A stretch of 64,000 nt of DNA. Source: Streptomyces microflavus. Lineage in GTDB: Bacteria; Actinomycetota; Actinomycetes; Streptomycetales; Streptomycetaceae. The notes under the pieces were generated by a model. It made no database searches and was not told where the DNA came from. It worked only from the letters and a program-made list of their open reading frames with translations. A program made the position numbers and the translations under genes. The DNA is taken from contig NZ_BMUG01000001.1 in NCBI RefSeq assembly GCF_014650075.1, positions 696,710 to 760,709 on the forward strand. Direction: 5' to 3'. Shown piece by piece: positions 26,780-36,240 of the stretch (position 1 is the first letter of the stretch; each line of letters begins with the position of its first letter).

Positions 26780-29266
26780 ATGTCACCCGCACCCCCGCGG
26801 TGGTCCAGATACGTCACCGCGCTCGCCGCACTGCTGGCCACCGCCCTGGCCGTCCCCACCGTCACCGCCACGGCCGCCGATGCCGATGCCCGCGCCCCAC
26901 GCGTCGCGGCCGACATCCCCGCAGCCGACTACCAGCAGGTCCAACTGGCCCTGGGCCCGGCCGAACTGGGCGAGGCCATGTCCCTCGCCGTGCTGCCCGA
27001 CCGGTCCGTCCTGCACACCGCCCGCGACGGCACACTCCGCCTCACCGACGCGGCCGGGTCCACGAAGACGGCGGGCAAGCTCGACGTCTACACGCACGAC
27101 GAGGAAGGCCTCCAAGGCGTCGCCGTCGACCCGGGGTTCGCCACCAACCGGTACGTCTACCTCTACTACTCGCCCGTGCTGAACACCCCGCCCGGCGACG
27201 CCCCCACCACCGGCTCCGCCGCCGACTTCGAGCCGTGGAAGGGGCACCTCAACCTCTCCCGCTTCGTTCTGAAGGCCGACGGAACGCTGGACACCGCCAG
27301 TGAGAAGGTCGTCCTCGAAGTCGAGAGCGACCGGGGCCAGTGCTGCCACGTCGGCGGTGACATCGACTTCGACGCCGCCGGGAACCTCTACCTGACCACC
27401 GGCGACGACACCAATCCCTTCGAGTCGAGCGGCTACGCGCCCATCGACGAACGCACCGACCGCAACCCGCAGTTCGATGCCCAGCGATCCTCCGGGAACA
27501 CCAACGACCTGCGCGGCAAGCTGCTGCGGATCAAGCCCACGGCGGACGGTGGCTACACCGTCCCGGCGGGCAACCTCTTCGCCCCCGGCACCGCGGGCAC
27601 CCGCCCCGAGATCTACGCGATGGGCTTCCGCAACCCCTTCCGGATGTCCGTCGACAAGTCGACCGGAGCCGTCTACATCGGCGACTACGGCCCCGACGCC
27701 GGGTCCACCGACCCGAACCGCGGCCCCAGCGGCCAGGTCGAGTTCAACCGCGTCACCCAGCCCGGCAACTTCGGCTGGCCGTACTGCACGGGGACCAACA
27801 CCGCCTCGGAGACGTACGGCGAGTACACCTTCCCCAGCGGTCCGGCCGGCGGGAAGTACGCCTGCGCCACCGGCCCGGCCAACAACTCCTTCCGCAACAC
27901 CGGCCTCGCCACCCTGCCCCCGGCCCAGCCCGCCTGGATCCGGTACGCCGGTGACGCGGGCTCCCCGCCGGAGTTCGGCGGCGGCTCCGAGTCCCCGATG
28001 GCCGGACCCGTATACAACTTCGACGCCGGTCTCGACTCGGCCGTGAAGTTCCCGGCCTCCCTCGACGGCCGGTTCTTCGCCACCGAGTACGGCCGCAAGT
28101 GGATCAAGCCGGTCGAGGTGAAGGCCGACGGATCGCCCGGGGTGATCGACACCTTCCCGTGGACCGGCACCCAGGTGATGGACTCCGCGTTCGGACCCGA
28201 CGGGGCGCTGTACGTCCTCGACTACGGGACCGGCGCGAGCAACCAAGCGCTCTACCGCATCGAGTACCTCGCGGGCAGCAACCGTTCCCCGGTCGCCAAG
28301 GCCGCCGCCGACCGCACCTCCGGGCCCACCCCGCTCGCGGTCACCTTCTCCTCGGCCGGCAGCAACGACCCCGAGGGCGGAAACCTCACCTACGCCTGGG
28401 ACTTCGGCGACGGAGCCACCTCCACCGACCCGAACCCCGGCCACACCTACACCACGGCCGGGACCTACAACCCGACCCTCACCGTCACCGACCCCGAAGG
28501 GCTCACCGGCACCGCAAGCCTGGTCGTGACGGCGGGCAACAGCGCACCCACGGTCACCCTCGACACCCCGGCCGACGGGACCCTGTTCTCCTTCGGCGAC
28601 TCCGTCCCGTTCACCGTGAGCGTCAGCGACCCCGAGGACGGCACGATCGACTGCTCCAAGGTCAAGGTCACCTACCTCCTCGGGCATGACAGCCACCGCC
28701 ACCAGATCACCTCGAAGAACGGCTGCTCCGGCACCATCGACGTCCCCGTCGACGGGGAGCACGACAGCGCCGCCAACATCTACGGGGTCTTCGACGCCGA
28801 GTACACCGACGCGGGCGGGCTGACCACCCACAGCGACTCCGTCCTCCAGCCCCGCCACCGCCAGGGCGAGCACTTCGCCGCCCAGAACGGCATCGAGGTC
28901 GCCCCGCACGGCCCGGCCGAGGGCGGCGCCACCGTCGGGTACACGGACGACGGCGACTGGGTCTCCTTCAAGCCGTACGTGCTGTCCAACGCCACCTCCA
29001 TCACCGCCCGGGTCGCCTCCGGCGGGGCCGGCGGCACCCTGGAGGTACGGGCGGGCTCCGCGACCGGCACGCTGCTCTCCTCGCTCACCGTCGCCCCGAC
29101 CGGCGGCTGGGAGAACTTCGTGAACCTCACGGCGGACGTGAACAACGCACCCGCCGGATCCACCGAACTCTTCTTCGTCTTCAAGGGGCCGACGGGTCAG
29201 GGCAGCCTCTTCGACCTGGACGCCTTCACGTTCAACACGCAGGGAGCGGAGGCGAGCAGCCGATGA
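26780..29266 (+). CDS. Secreted glucose/sorbosone dehydrogenase-like protein with PKD and CBM6-like domains
   Basis: An 828-residue exported protein. Signal peptide: VTALAALLATALAVPTVTATAA. A six-bladed propeller of the PQQ-dependent sugar dehydrogenase (GSDH) family spans about 50-495, with DEEGLQGVAVDPGF, CCHVGGDIDFD, GFRNPFRMSVD and MAGPVYNFD. A PKD domain (about 500-590; YAWDFGDGATS) follows, then a beta domain and a C-terminal CBM6/CBM35-like module (about 695-820). The ATG at 26780 has AGGAAGGA upstream. Its last codon overlaps the start of the ThuA-GH99 gene (ATGA), so the two are coupled. Oxidation of an extracellular sugar is inferred from the propeller; the true substrate is unknown. 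Confidence 0.85.
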   Translation: MSPAPPRWSRYVTALAALLATALAVPTVTATAADADARAPRVAADIPAADYQQVQLALGPAELGEAMSLAVLPDRSVLHTARDGTLRLTDAAGSTKTAGKLDVYTHDEEGLQGVAVDPGFATNRYVYLYYSPVLNTPPGDAPTTGSAADFEPWKGHLNLSRFVLKADGTLDTASEKVVLEVESDRGQCCHVGGDIDFDAAGNLYLTTGDDTNPFESSGYAPIDERTDRNPQFDAQRSSGNTNDLRGKLLRIKPTADGGYTVPAGNLFAPGTAGTRPEIYAMGFRNPFRMSVDKSTGAVYIGDYGPDAGSTDPNRGPSGQVEFNRVTQPGNFGWPYCTGTNTASETYGEYTFPSGPAGGKYACATGPANNSFRNTGLATLPPAQPAWIRYAGDAGSPPEFGGGSESPMAGPVYNFDAGLDSAVKFPASLDGRFFATEYGRKWIKPVEVKADGSPGVIDTFPWTGTQVMDSAFGPDGALYVLDYGTGASNQALYRIEYLAGSNRSPVAKAAADRTSGPTPLAVTFSSAGSNDPEGGNLTYAWDFGDGATSTDPNPGHTYTTAGTYNPTLTVTDPEGLTGTASLVVTAGNSAPTVTLDTPADGTLFSFGDSVPFTVSVSDPEDGTIDCSKVKVTYLLGHDSHRHQITSKNGCSGTIDVPVDGEHDSAANIYGVFDAEYTDAGGLTTHSDSVLQPRHRQGEHFAAQNGIEVAPHGPAEGGATVGYTDDGDWVSFKPYVLSNATSITARVASGGAGGTLEVRAGSATGTLLSSLTVAPTGGWENFVNLTADVNNAPAGSTELFFVFKGPTGQGSLFDLDAFTFNTQGAEASSR

Positions 29267-31437
29267 GGAAATCCCGTGTCCGCCGCCTGGCGTGCGCCGT
29301 GGCCCTCGCCCTCGGGGCGGCCTTCCTGAGCCCCGGCATCCAGAGCGCGGCGGCGGCAGCCGACCCGTACCAGGTCCTGGTCTTCTCCAAGACCGCCGGA
29401 TTCCGCCACGACTCCATCCCGGCGGGTATCACCGCCATCCAACAGCTGGGCGCGGCCGACGACTTCACCGTCACCGCCACCGAGGACGCGACCGCCTTCA
29501 CCCCGCAGAACCTTGCCGAGTACGAGGCCGTCGTCTTCCTCTCCACCACCGGCGACGTCCTCGACGACACCCAGCAGAACGCCCTCAAGGGGTACGTCGA
29601 CGGGGGCGGCGGCTTCGTCGGCGTCCATGCGGCGGCCGACACCGAGTACGACTGGCCGGAGTACGAGGACCTCGTCGGAGCCTGGTTCCAGAGCCACCCG
29701 GCGATCCAGGAGGCCCGCCTCACCACCGAGGACCACGTCCACCCGGCGACCGCGCACCTGGACGACACCTGGACGCGGACCGACGAGTGGTACAACTACC
29801 GCTCCAACCCCCGCCAGGACGTCCACGTCCTGCAGTCCCTGGACGAATCCAGCTACAGCGGCGGCGAGATGGCGGGGGACCACCCCATCACCTGGTGCCA
29901 CCCGCAGCAGGACGGGCGCTCCTTCTACACCGGGCTCGGCCACACCATCGAGTCCTTCGCCGACCCGGACTTCCGCCAACTCCTCCTCGGCGGCATCCAG
30001 TACGCGGCCGGAGCCGTCGAGGCCGACTGCTCTTCCACCGGGGACCCCGGCCCGGACCCGGGCGGCGACAGCGCGGAGGCGGAGGCGTACACCTCCTCCT
30101 CCGGCGTCCAGGCCGCCCCGCACTCGGCGGCGAGCGGCGGCGCCACCCTCGGCTACATCGACCACGGCGACTGGGTGGGCTACGCCTCGCTCGACCCCGC
30201 CGGGGCCACCGCCTTCACCGCACGGGTCTCCTCGGCCGGCGCGGGCGGCACCATCGAGGTCCGCGCCGGTTCCGCCACCGGGCAGCTCCTCGGCTCGGTG
30301 GCCGTCACCCCCACCGGCGGCTGGGACACGTTCACCGAGGTCACCACCACCCTCACGGCCGCTGCACCCGGCGCGGGCCCGCTGTTCCTCCGGTTCACCG
30401 GCGGCGCGGGCGCCCTCTTCGACGTCGACCGCTTCACCCTCACCCGCGCCCCGGCCACCGAGGAGGGCGGCTCGTCCAACGTGCACCTCTTCTACTACCC
30501 CTGGTACGGCACCCCGGAAGGCCCGGCAGGGAGCTGGCGCCACTGGCAGCAGGGCGGCCACACCCCGCCCGCAGCCGTCGGCGCCGACCTCTACCCGAAG
30601 CTCGGCCCGTACGACTCCGGCGACATCGCCGGGGCGGTGGACCAGCACATGGAGTGGGTCCAGCGGTCCGGCGCGGGCGTCATCGTCTACAGCTGGTGGG
30701 GACAAGGGGGTTACGAGGACTCCCTGGCCGGAGACGTCCTGGACGCCGCCGCCCGCCACGGCGTCGAGGTCGCCTGGCACATCGAGCCGTACAGCGGCCG
30801 CACCGCAGCCTCCGTCGTCGACGACATCGCCTACCTGGAAGGGAAGTTCGGCGACCATCCGGCGTTCTACCGGGACGCGGCACACGGCGACCGCAACGCC
30901 TACTACATCTTCGAGAGCCTGAGGATCCAGGACTGGTCGGCCCTGGACGCCGTCAAGGACACCGCCATCGTCCTCGCCCAGACCACCGACACCACCAAGG
31001 TCGACCACTTCGGCGGGATCTACACCTACGACGGCATCGCCGGCGCCACCGCCCCCGGCTGGAAGCAGGCGGGCGACTACGCCAAGGCCAACGGCCTGGT
31101 CTGGGCCCCCTCGGTCGCCCCCGGCTACATCGACGACCGGGCCGTCCCCGGCAACACCACCCCCACCCTGGGCCGCGCGGACGGCGCCTCCTACGACCTG
31201 GAGTGGAACAACGCCCTGGACCCGGCCATCGGCGGTGACCCCACCTGGGTCTCCGTCACCTCGTTCAACGAGTGGCACGAGGGCAGCTCCATCGAACCGG
31301 CCTCCTCCAACCCGCCGCCGGGCCACGGATACGAGACCTTCGAGGGGGCCTACGGCAAGACCGGGGCGGCCGCCGAGACGGCCTACCTGGACCGGACCGC
31401 GTACTGGGCGGACCGGTTCGAGCAGCAGCGCAGGTAG
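29263..31437 (+). CDS. Secreted ThuA - CBM6-like - GH99-like three-domain protein
   Basis: A 724-residue exported protein. Signal peptide residues 1-32. Residues 34-245 form a ThuA-like (class I amidotransferase-fold) domain: VLVFSKTAGFRHDSI, GGGFVGVHAAAD, WYNYRSNPR, GLGHTIESF. Residues about 272-400 are a CBM6/35-like beta module, similar in sequence to the one in the upstream protein. Residues about 405-720 resemble GH99/GH71-like endo-mannosidases: LFYYPWYGTPEG, WRHWQQGG, VAWHIEPYSGR, and a C-terminal SFNEWHEGSSIEP with acidic catalytic candidates. The three-part fusion is unusual. A role in breaking down mannan-like glycans outside the cell is inferred. It overlaps the upstream gene by four bases. 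Confidence 0.82.
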   Translation: MRKSRVRRLACAVALALGAAFLSPGIQSAAAAADPYQVLVFSKTAGFRHDSIPAGITAIQQLGAADDFTVTATEDATAFTPQNLAEYEAVVFLSTTGDVLDDTQQNALKGYVDGGGGFVGVHAAADTEYDWPEYEDLVGAWFQSHPAIQEARLTTEDHVHPATAHLDDTWTRTDEWYNYRSNPRQDVHVLQSLDESSYSGGEMAGDHPITWCHPQQDGRSFYTGLGHTIESFADPDFRQLLLGGIQYAAGAVEADCSSTGDPGPDPGGDSAEAEAYTSSSGVQAAPHSAASGGATLGYIDHGDWVGYASLDPAGATAFTARVSSAGAGGTIEVRAGSATGQLLGSVAVTPTGGWDTFTEVTTTLTAAAPGAGPLFLRFTGGAGALFDVDRFTLTRAPATEEGGSSNVHLFYYPWYGTPEGPAGSWRHWQQGGHTPPAAVGADLYPKLGPYDSGDIAGAVDQHMEWVQRSGAGVIVYSWWGQGGYEDSLAGDVLDAAARHGVEVAWHIEPYSGRTAASVVDDIAYLEGKFGDHPAFYRDAAHGDRNAYYIFESLRIQDWSALDAVKDTAIVLAQTTDTTKVDHFGGIYTYDGIAGATAPGWKQAGDYAKANGLVWAPSVAPGYIDDRAVPGNTTPTLGRADGASYDLEWNNALDPAIGGDPTWVSVTSFNEWHEGSSIEPASSNPPPGHGYETFEGAYGKTGAAAETAYLDRTAYWADRFEQQRR

Positions 31438-31454
31438 CACCCGGGCCCGCAGAC

Positions 31455-31488
31455 GAACGGCCGCGTTCCGGCGGGAACGCGGCCGTTC
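31455..31488. terminator. Bidirectional terminator
   Basis: A perfect 15-bp stem (GAACGGCCGCGTTCC / GGAACGCGGCCGTTC) with a 4-base loop between the convergent ThuA-GH99 and NarK-like genes. Confidence 0.85.
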
Positions 31489-31504
31489 TTCCGTGCCCGG
31501 AGCC

Positions 31505-32737
31505 TCACCCGTCGCGCTGAAGGGTCCGCATCCGCGCGTACGCGTACACGCACCCCGCGAGCGCCAGGTCGGACAGCAGCATGAAGCCGATCGCGTAACT
31601 GTCCTTGGCGCTGTAGATCGCCCCCATCACCAGCGGCGGTACGAAGCCGCCGAGCCCGCCCATCGCGCCGACGATGCCCGTCACACTGCCCACCTTCGGC
31701 TGCGGGGTCACCTGCGAGACCAGGGCGAACACACTGCCGCTCGCCGTGCCGAGCCCGGCCGCCATGGCCAGCAGAGCAATGGTGCCGACCGGGTTCAGGG
31801 GCGGCTCGAAGGCCTGGACGACCGCCATCAGGGCCGCCACCAGCAGCGCGCCCGAGGTCACCAGCGCCGGGTGGATCCGGTCCGAGAGCCAGCCGCCGAT
31901 CGGCCGGAAGACGACGGTGACCAGGGCGAACCCGGCCGCCTTGGTGCCCGCCTCGGTCGGTGACATCTCGTACCAGGTCTTCAGGTACGTCGGCAGATAG
32001 ACCCCGAACGCCACGATCCCGCCGAAGCCGATCGCGTACAGCGCCGACAGTTCCCAGGTCACCCGCAGCTTCCCGGCCTCGCCCAGCCGGTGCACCAATG
32101 TGTCCGTGGGGATCTTCCGGTCGGGGTGGTCGCTGATCAGGGCGGCGGCCAGCAGCGCGAACACCACCAGGGCCCCCGCGACCACGAGGAACGGCAGGTT
32201 GTCGCCCTGCTTCGCGATGCGCGGGGTGAAGTACCCCGACAGCGCCACCCCGCCCATCCCCATCCCGAACACGCCCAGCGCGAACCCCCGCTTGGCGGGC
32301 GGGAACCACGAGTTGACCAGCGGGACGCCGATCGCGAACGTGGTGCCGCCGAGCCCCAGCAGGAAGCCGACCGCGATCATCGCGCCGTACGAGTTCTTCG
32401 CGGGGATCAGCAGCAGCACCGGGACCACCGTCAGCGCCGACACCACGGGGAACATCAGCTTCGCGCCGTACTTGTCCGTCAGCGCGCCCACCGGGATACG
32501 GCCGAGCGACCCGACGAGCACCGGCACGGCCACCAGGAACGACTGCTGGAACGAGCTGAGCCCCAGCCGGTCCTTGTAGTCGCCGGACATCGGCGCGATC
32601 AGGTTCCACGCCCAGAAGGTGAGCGCGAAGCCGACCGTCGCCATGACGAGGTTGCGGTACGCGGCGGCGGAGGGCGCGGCGGCCGCCGGGGCGTGGGCGT
32701 CCGGGGGCTCTGGGGACTGTCTGACGGCGGTATCCAC
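31505..32737 (-). CDS. NarK/NasA-type nitrate/nitrite MFS transporter
   Basis: A roughly 410-residue 12-helix MFS protein. The nitrate-porter signature is visible: FWAWNLIAPMSGDY in helix 1, GALTDKYGAK in loop 2-3, GFLLGLGGTTFAIGVPLVNSWFP in helix 5 (given here as GLGGTTFAIG), and GIVGAMGGLGGFVPP in helix 11, the Gly-rich nitrate motif. It imports nitrate or exchanges it for nitrite. The GTG at 32737 is the first start close to the family start, but no clear ribosome site precedes it, so the N-terminus is uncertain. It is divergent from an Lrp/AsnC gene, which may regulate it. Confidence 0.87.
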   Translation of the reverse strand: MDTAVRQSPEPPDAHAPAAAAPSAAAYRNLVMATVGFALTFWAWNLIAPMSGDYKDRLGLSSFQQSFLVAVPVLVGSLGRIPVGALTDKYGAKLMFPVVSALTVVPVLLLIPAKNSYGAMIAVGFLLGLGGTTFAIGVPLVNSWFPPAKRGFALGVFGMGMGGVALSGYFTPRIAKQGDNLPFLVVAGALVVFALLAAALISDHPDRKIPTDTLVHRLGEAGKLRVTWELSALYAIGFGGIVAFGVYLPTYLKTWYEMSPTEAGTKAAGFALVTVVFRPIGGWLSDRIHPALVTSGALLVAALMAVVQAFEPPLNPVGTIALLAMAAGLGTASGSVFALVSQVTPQPKVGSVTGIVGAMGGLGGFVPPLVMGAIYSAKDSYAIGFMLLSDLALAGCVYAYARMRTLQRDG

Positions 32738-32862
32738 ACGGCAAGTCAAGGGCGCGGGGAAGCGCACGGCCCGCCGGACTGCGCCGACCGGGCGACGGCA
32801 GGCTCTCGGCTCCCCTTCGGTTTCCCTCAGCCGATATCGCCGCAAGCTGGGACAATCGCGGT

Positions 32863-33294
32863 ATGGACCGGCTGGACAGGGAAATCCTCGGCATTCTCCA
32901 GGAGGACGCGCGGATCTCGTACCGGGATCTGGGCGTACGCGTGGGGCTCAGCGCCAACGCGGCGGGCGACCGGGTCCGCCGCATGCGCAAGGACGGGGTG
33001 ATCCGCGGCTTCACCGTCATCGTCGACCCGGCCGCCGACACCCGTTCGGGCCTGGTCGTCTTCATCGATGTGAGCCTGCGGCTCGACACGACGAACGAGG
33101 AGTTCGAGCGCTCGGTGCTGATGCTGCCCGGGATCACGGAGGTGGTGCACGTGACGGGCGGCCACGACTACCTGATCCGCGCCACGGCGGCCGACCCGGT
33201 GGCGCTGGACTCGCTGCTGCGGCGGCTCAAGCGGGAGGCAGGGGTGGCCCACTCCACCACCCGGATCGCGCTACGGGCGGCGCCGAAGCACTGA
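32863..33294 (+). CDS. Lrp/AsnC-family regulator
   Basis: A 143-residue protein with an N-terminal winged helix (DREILGILQEDARISYRDLG then LSANAAGDRVRRM) and a C-terminal RAM ligand domain (GITEVVHVTGGHDYLIRA). Such proteins bind amino acids and regulate metabolism or transport. It is divergent from the NarK-like gene, with about 125 bases between the starts. Its last codons are part of a 32-bp tandem repeat. Confidence 0.9.
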   Translation: MDRLDREILGILQEDARISYRDLGVRVGLSANAAGDRVRRMRKDGVIRGFTVIVDPAADTRSGLVVFIDVSLRLDTTNEEFERSVLMLPGITEVVHVTGGHDYLIRATAADPVALDSLLRRLKREAGVAHSTTRIALRAAPKH

Positions 33295-33366
33295 CCGGCA
33301 CGCTTCGGGCAGCGCCGATCCACTCACCCACACCCTTCGGGCGGCGCCCAAGCACTGACCCGCACC
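33271..33366 (+). repeat. Three tandem 32-bp units spanning the Lrp stop codon
   Basis: Units at 33271-33302, 33303-33334 and 33335-33366 share the pattern CTTCGGGCGGCGCC..CACTGACC. The first includes the last codons and stop of the Lrp gene; the others lie downstream. Units differ at several positions, so the duplication is not recent. Confidence 0.8.
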
Positions 33367-33388
33367 CCTTCTGTACTAGCCCCCCCCG

Positions 33389-35077
33389 TCAGATCGGCGC
33401 CTGCCACGTCACCGTCGTCGACCGGCCGCCCTCCTCGTCCCGCCCGTCGTCGGCCACCACCAGGCGCACCGCGCTCCGCCCGTCCGGCAGCCGGACCGTC
33501 GCGTCCACCTCCACGTCGATGGCCGAGACCCCGGGCCTGCGGTGCGCGGCGGCCAGCGCACCGCGCAGCGCGGCCAGCAGCTCCCGGCCCGCCTCCTCGC
33601 CCACCAGCGCGTCCACCGCCCCCGTGAAGTGCACCGACGGCGGAAAGCCGAGCAGCGCCGACGCGCCCCCGGTCTCCCGCAGCACCCGGCCCCGGAACGT
33701 GCTCGGGGCCTCGGCGGGCGGCTGCTGGAGGGCGAAGATCGCGGTGCGGACCTCCTGGATGGTGGAGTCCAGCTCGTCCACGGCCCGGCCGAGCAGCTCG
33801 CCCGCCCCCTCCTCCTTGCTGTCGCCCGCCCCCTCCTCCGTACTGTCGCCGGTCTCCTCCGCCGTGGCCCGCCGACGTGTCGACTCCAGCATCATCTCGG
33901 TGGCGAAGAGCCGCTGGACCACCAGATCGTGCAGGTCACGGGCGATCCGGTCGCGGTCCTCGTACACCGCGAGCTGCTCCCGGTCCGCCTGTGCGTCCGC
34001 CATCACCAGCGCCAGGGCGGCCTGCGAGGCGAACTGGGTCGCGAGCAGCCGGTCGACCGCCGTGTACGGGGGTTCGCCGCGCCGCCGGGGGAGGGCGAGC
34101 GTGCCGATGAGCCGGCCGCCGCTCTGCAGCGGGAGCATCATGCTGGGCCCGAACCGGGACCGTACCTCGGTGGTCATCCGGGGGTCGGTGGCGGAGTCGT
34201 CGATGAAGACCGGTTCGCCGCCGAGCAGTTGGACCAGGACGGGGGAGCCGGGCGCGATGGTGGTGCCGACGATGCCCGCCGGGTCGTCGAGCGTGGAGGC
34301 GGTCACGATCTCCATGCCGCCCGCCTCGGTCGGCTGGAGGATCACCCCGGCCGAGGCGCCGGCGAGCACCCGGGCCCGTTCGGCCACGGTCATCAGGGCG
34401 TCGGCCGCGTTGGTGCCGGTGAGCAGGGCCGTGGTGACCGCGGCCGCCCCCTCGATCCACCGCTCGCGCTGCCGGGCGCTCTCGTAGAGCCGGGCGTTGC
34501 CGATCGCGATGCCCGCCTGGGCGGCCAGGACCTGCAGCAGGGCCCGGTCGGTCTCACTGAAGGCACCGGTGCTCTTCTCGGCCAGGCAGAGGTGGCCGTA
34601 GAGCTCGGTGTGCACCTGGATCGGGGCGGTGAGGAAGGCCCGCGCGGGCGGTCCGCCCGGCGCCCGGCCACCCTCGGGCGGGAGCCCCGCGCGGCGGTCC
34701 GGGAGGAGATGGCCGACGCGTTGCCGCTCCGCCTCCGTCATCCCGGTGGTGTAGAGCGCCTCGGTCCGGTCCTGGTCGGGCTCCAGCACGCCGAGCGCGC
34801 CGTAGCGGGCCCCGGTCAGGGTGGTCGCGGTGTCCACGATCTGCTGGAGGGTGGCCCGGAGCCCGAGGTCGCTGCCGATGCTGAGGACGGCCTCCAGGAG
34901 GAGCGGCAGCCGGCCCACGGAGGGCTGCCGCTCGTCCGGCGTGCTCCCGGCGGGCCGGGGCGCCCCGGAGCCGTCCACCGGGGCCGCCCCTGCCGAGTCC
35001 TGTCCCGCCTGTCCCGCCTGTCCTGTCTGCCCCGGCTGCCCGGTCATCCGCGCCGCCCGGCCCGTGCCCGAAGGCAC
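33389..35077 (-). CDS. GAF-domain histidine kinase-like protein with degenerate ATPase domain
   Basis: A 562-residue cytoplasmic protein. The N-terminus is low-complexity (Gly/Gln repeats). Two GAF domains follow, at about 60-200 and 215-365. The dimerisation/phosphoacceptor helix DRDRIARDLHDLVVQRLFA contains the His of HisKA_3 (DevS/NarL-type) kinases. A Glu/Gly-rich insertion with repeated GDS.EEGAG follows. The C-terminal HATPase region is shortened: the N-box Asn is not visible (LLAALRGALAAAHRRPG) and the chain ends soon after VVADDG without a G2 GxGL motif. It may be unable to bind ATP. It is three bases downstream of mbl, so co-transcribed with it. No response regulator is adjacent. The start may be GTG 35077 or ATG 35047. 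Confidence 0.8.
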   Translation of the reverse strand: MPSGTGRAARMTGQPGQTGQAGQAGQDSAGAAPVDGSGAPRPAGSTPDERQPSVGRLPLLLEAVLSIGSDLGLRATLQQIVDTATTLTGARYGALGVLEPDQDRTEALYTTGMTEAERQRVGHLLPDRRAGLPPEGGRAPGGPPARAFLTAPIQVHTELYGHLCLAEKSTGAFSETDRALLQVLAAQAGIAIGNARLYESARQRERWIEGAAAVTTALLTGTNAADALMTVAERARVLAGASAGVILQPTEAGGMEIVTASTLDDPAGIVGTTIAPGSPVLVQLLGGEPVFIDDSATDPRMTTEVRSRFGPSMMLPLQSGGRLIGTLALPRRRGEPPYTAVDRLLATQFASQAALALVMADAQADREQLAVYEDRDRIARDLHDLVVQRLFATEMMLESTRRRATAEETGDSTEEGAGDSKEEGAGELLGRAVDELDSTIQEVRTAIFALQQPPAEAPSTFRGRVLRETGGASALLGFPPSVHFTGAVDALVGEEAGRELLAALRGALAAAHRRPGVSAIDVEVDATVRLPDGRSAVRLVVADDGRDEEGGRSTTVTWQAPI

Positions 35078-35080
35078 GTC

Positions 35081-36118
35081 CTAGCCCGCCAGCGGGTTGA
35101 GGACCATCGGCTGGATCTTGCCCTCCAGCATCGCGCCGAGGCCGAGCACCGAGCAGACGTCGGGGCGCTCGGCGATGTTCACCGGCATACCGGTCGCGTC
35201 ACGGAGCATCTGGTCGAGCCCCGGCAGCAGCGCGCTGCCGCCCACCATCATGATCCCGCGGTCCGCGAGGTCGGCGACCAGATCGGGCGGGCACTCGCGC
35301 AGCACCTTGCCCACACCGTCGAGGACGGCGGTGAGCGGGGTGTGGATGGCCTGCCGTACGGCGGCGGTGTCGACCTGCACCGAGCGGGCCAGGCCGGTCG
35401 CCACGTCGCGGCCGTGGATCTCGGTCAGGGCGGGGCCGGTGAGCTGGAGGCCGTTGCCGTGCAGCGCCAGCTGCAGAGGGCGTACGGACTGGCTCGGAAG
35501 CATCAGCTCGTGGCGCTGGCGCAGGTACTGGATCACCGCTTCGTCGATGGCGTTGCCGCCGACCGGGATCCGCACGGCCGTCACGATCGAGCCGAGCGAG
35601 AGCACGGCGATCTGGGTGGTGGCCGCACCGCACGCCATGATCATGGTGGCGGTCGGCTGCTCCACCGGCAGCCCGCAGCCCGCGGCCGCCGCGATCAGGG
35701 TGTCCACCAGCTCGACCCGCCGGGCGCCGAGCCCGACGAGGGTCTCCACCGTGGCGCGCTGGGCCAGCGGGTCGGCCTCGTGCGGGATGCAGGCGGCGGC
35801 CCGCAGCCGGGGCTTTCGGCGCAGCTGGCGGCGGAGCTTGTCGCCGAGCAGGTGGCGCAGCATCCGCTGGGCCATCTCGATGTCGACGACGGAGCCGCCG
35901 GAGACCGGGCGGACGACCCGGATGTATTCGGGGGTGCGGCCGGTCATCTGCTCGGCGAGCACGCCGACCGCGATGAGTGATCCGGTACGGGTGTTGACGG
36001 CGGCGACGCTCGGTTCGTCGACGACGAGCCCGAGCCCCTTCACGTACACACGGGTCCTCGCGGCCCCGAGATCGACGGCGACATGGCAACGCTGCAACTG
36101 CTCAAGGCTGACGGTCAC
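35081..36118 (-). CDS. mbl: Mbl, MreB-family actin-like protein
   Basis: A 345-residue actin-fold protein. Phosphate-1 motif region: VAVDLGAARTRVYVKG. Further markers are VRPVSGGSVVDIEMAQRML, VELVDTLIAAAAGCGLPV, and the C-terminal GIMMVGGSALLPGLDQML adenosine motif. Streptomyces encodes MreB and a divergent second homologue, Mbl, both needed for a robust spore wall. This isolated gene, with no mreCD beside it, and divergent sequence fit Mbl. The GTG at 36118 is chosen because family alignment begins at about SLEQLQRC; the frame runs 47 codons further up. It is coupled to the GAF kinase downstream. The phosphate-1 loop lacks the usual TANT-like stretch (reads GAARTRV), so ATPase activity may be weak. 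Confidence 0.85.
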   Translation of the reverse strand: MTVSLEQLQRCHVAVDLGAARTRVYVKGLGLVVDEPSVAAVNTRTGSLIAVGVLAEQMTGRTPEYIRVVRPVSGGSVVDIEMAQRMLRHLLGDKLRRQLRRKPRLRAAACIPHEADPLAQRATVETLVGLGARRVELVDTLIAAAAGCGLPVEQPTATMIMACGAATTQIAVLSLGSIVTAVRIPVGGNAIDEAVIQYLRQRHELMLPSQSVRPLQLALHGNGLQLTGPALTEIHGRDVATGLARSVQVDTAAVRQAIHTPLTAVLDGVGKVLRECPPDLVADLADRGIMMVGGSALLPGLDQMLRDATGMPVNIAERPDVCSVLGLGAMLEGKIQPMVLNPLAG

Positions 36119-36240
36119 GGCAGGTTCTCCCGAGAGCGCGGATGGGGGTACCGGCGGCAGCCGGCCTCTCATCGCATCGTCGCGTTCCCCGCCGGGTCGC
36201 GCGCGCTGGGATCCGCCGTAAGAGGGTCGGAACCTGACGG

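Noticed and set aside
33271..33366. Tandem 32-bp units as a CRISPR array
   Set aside because: Units are directly adjacent without spacers, diverged, and overlap a coding end; no cas genes.
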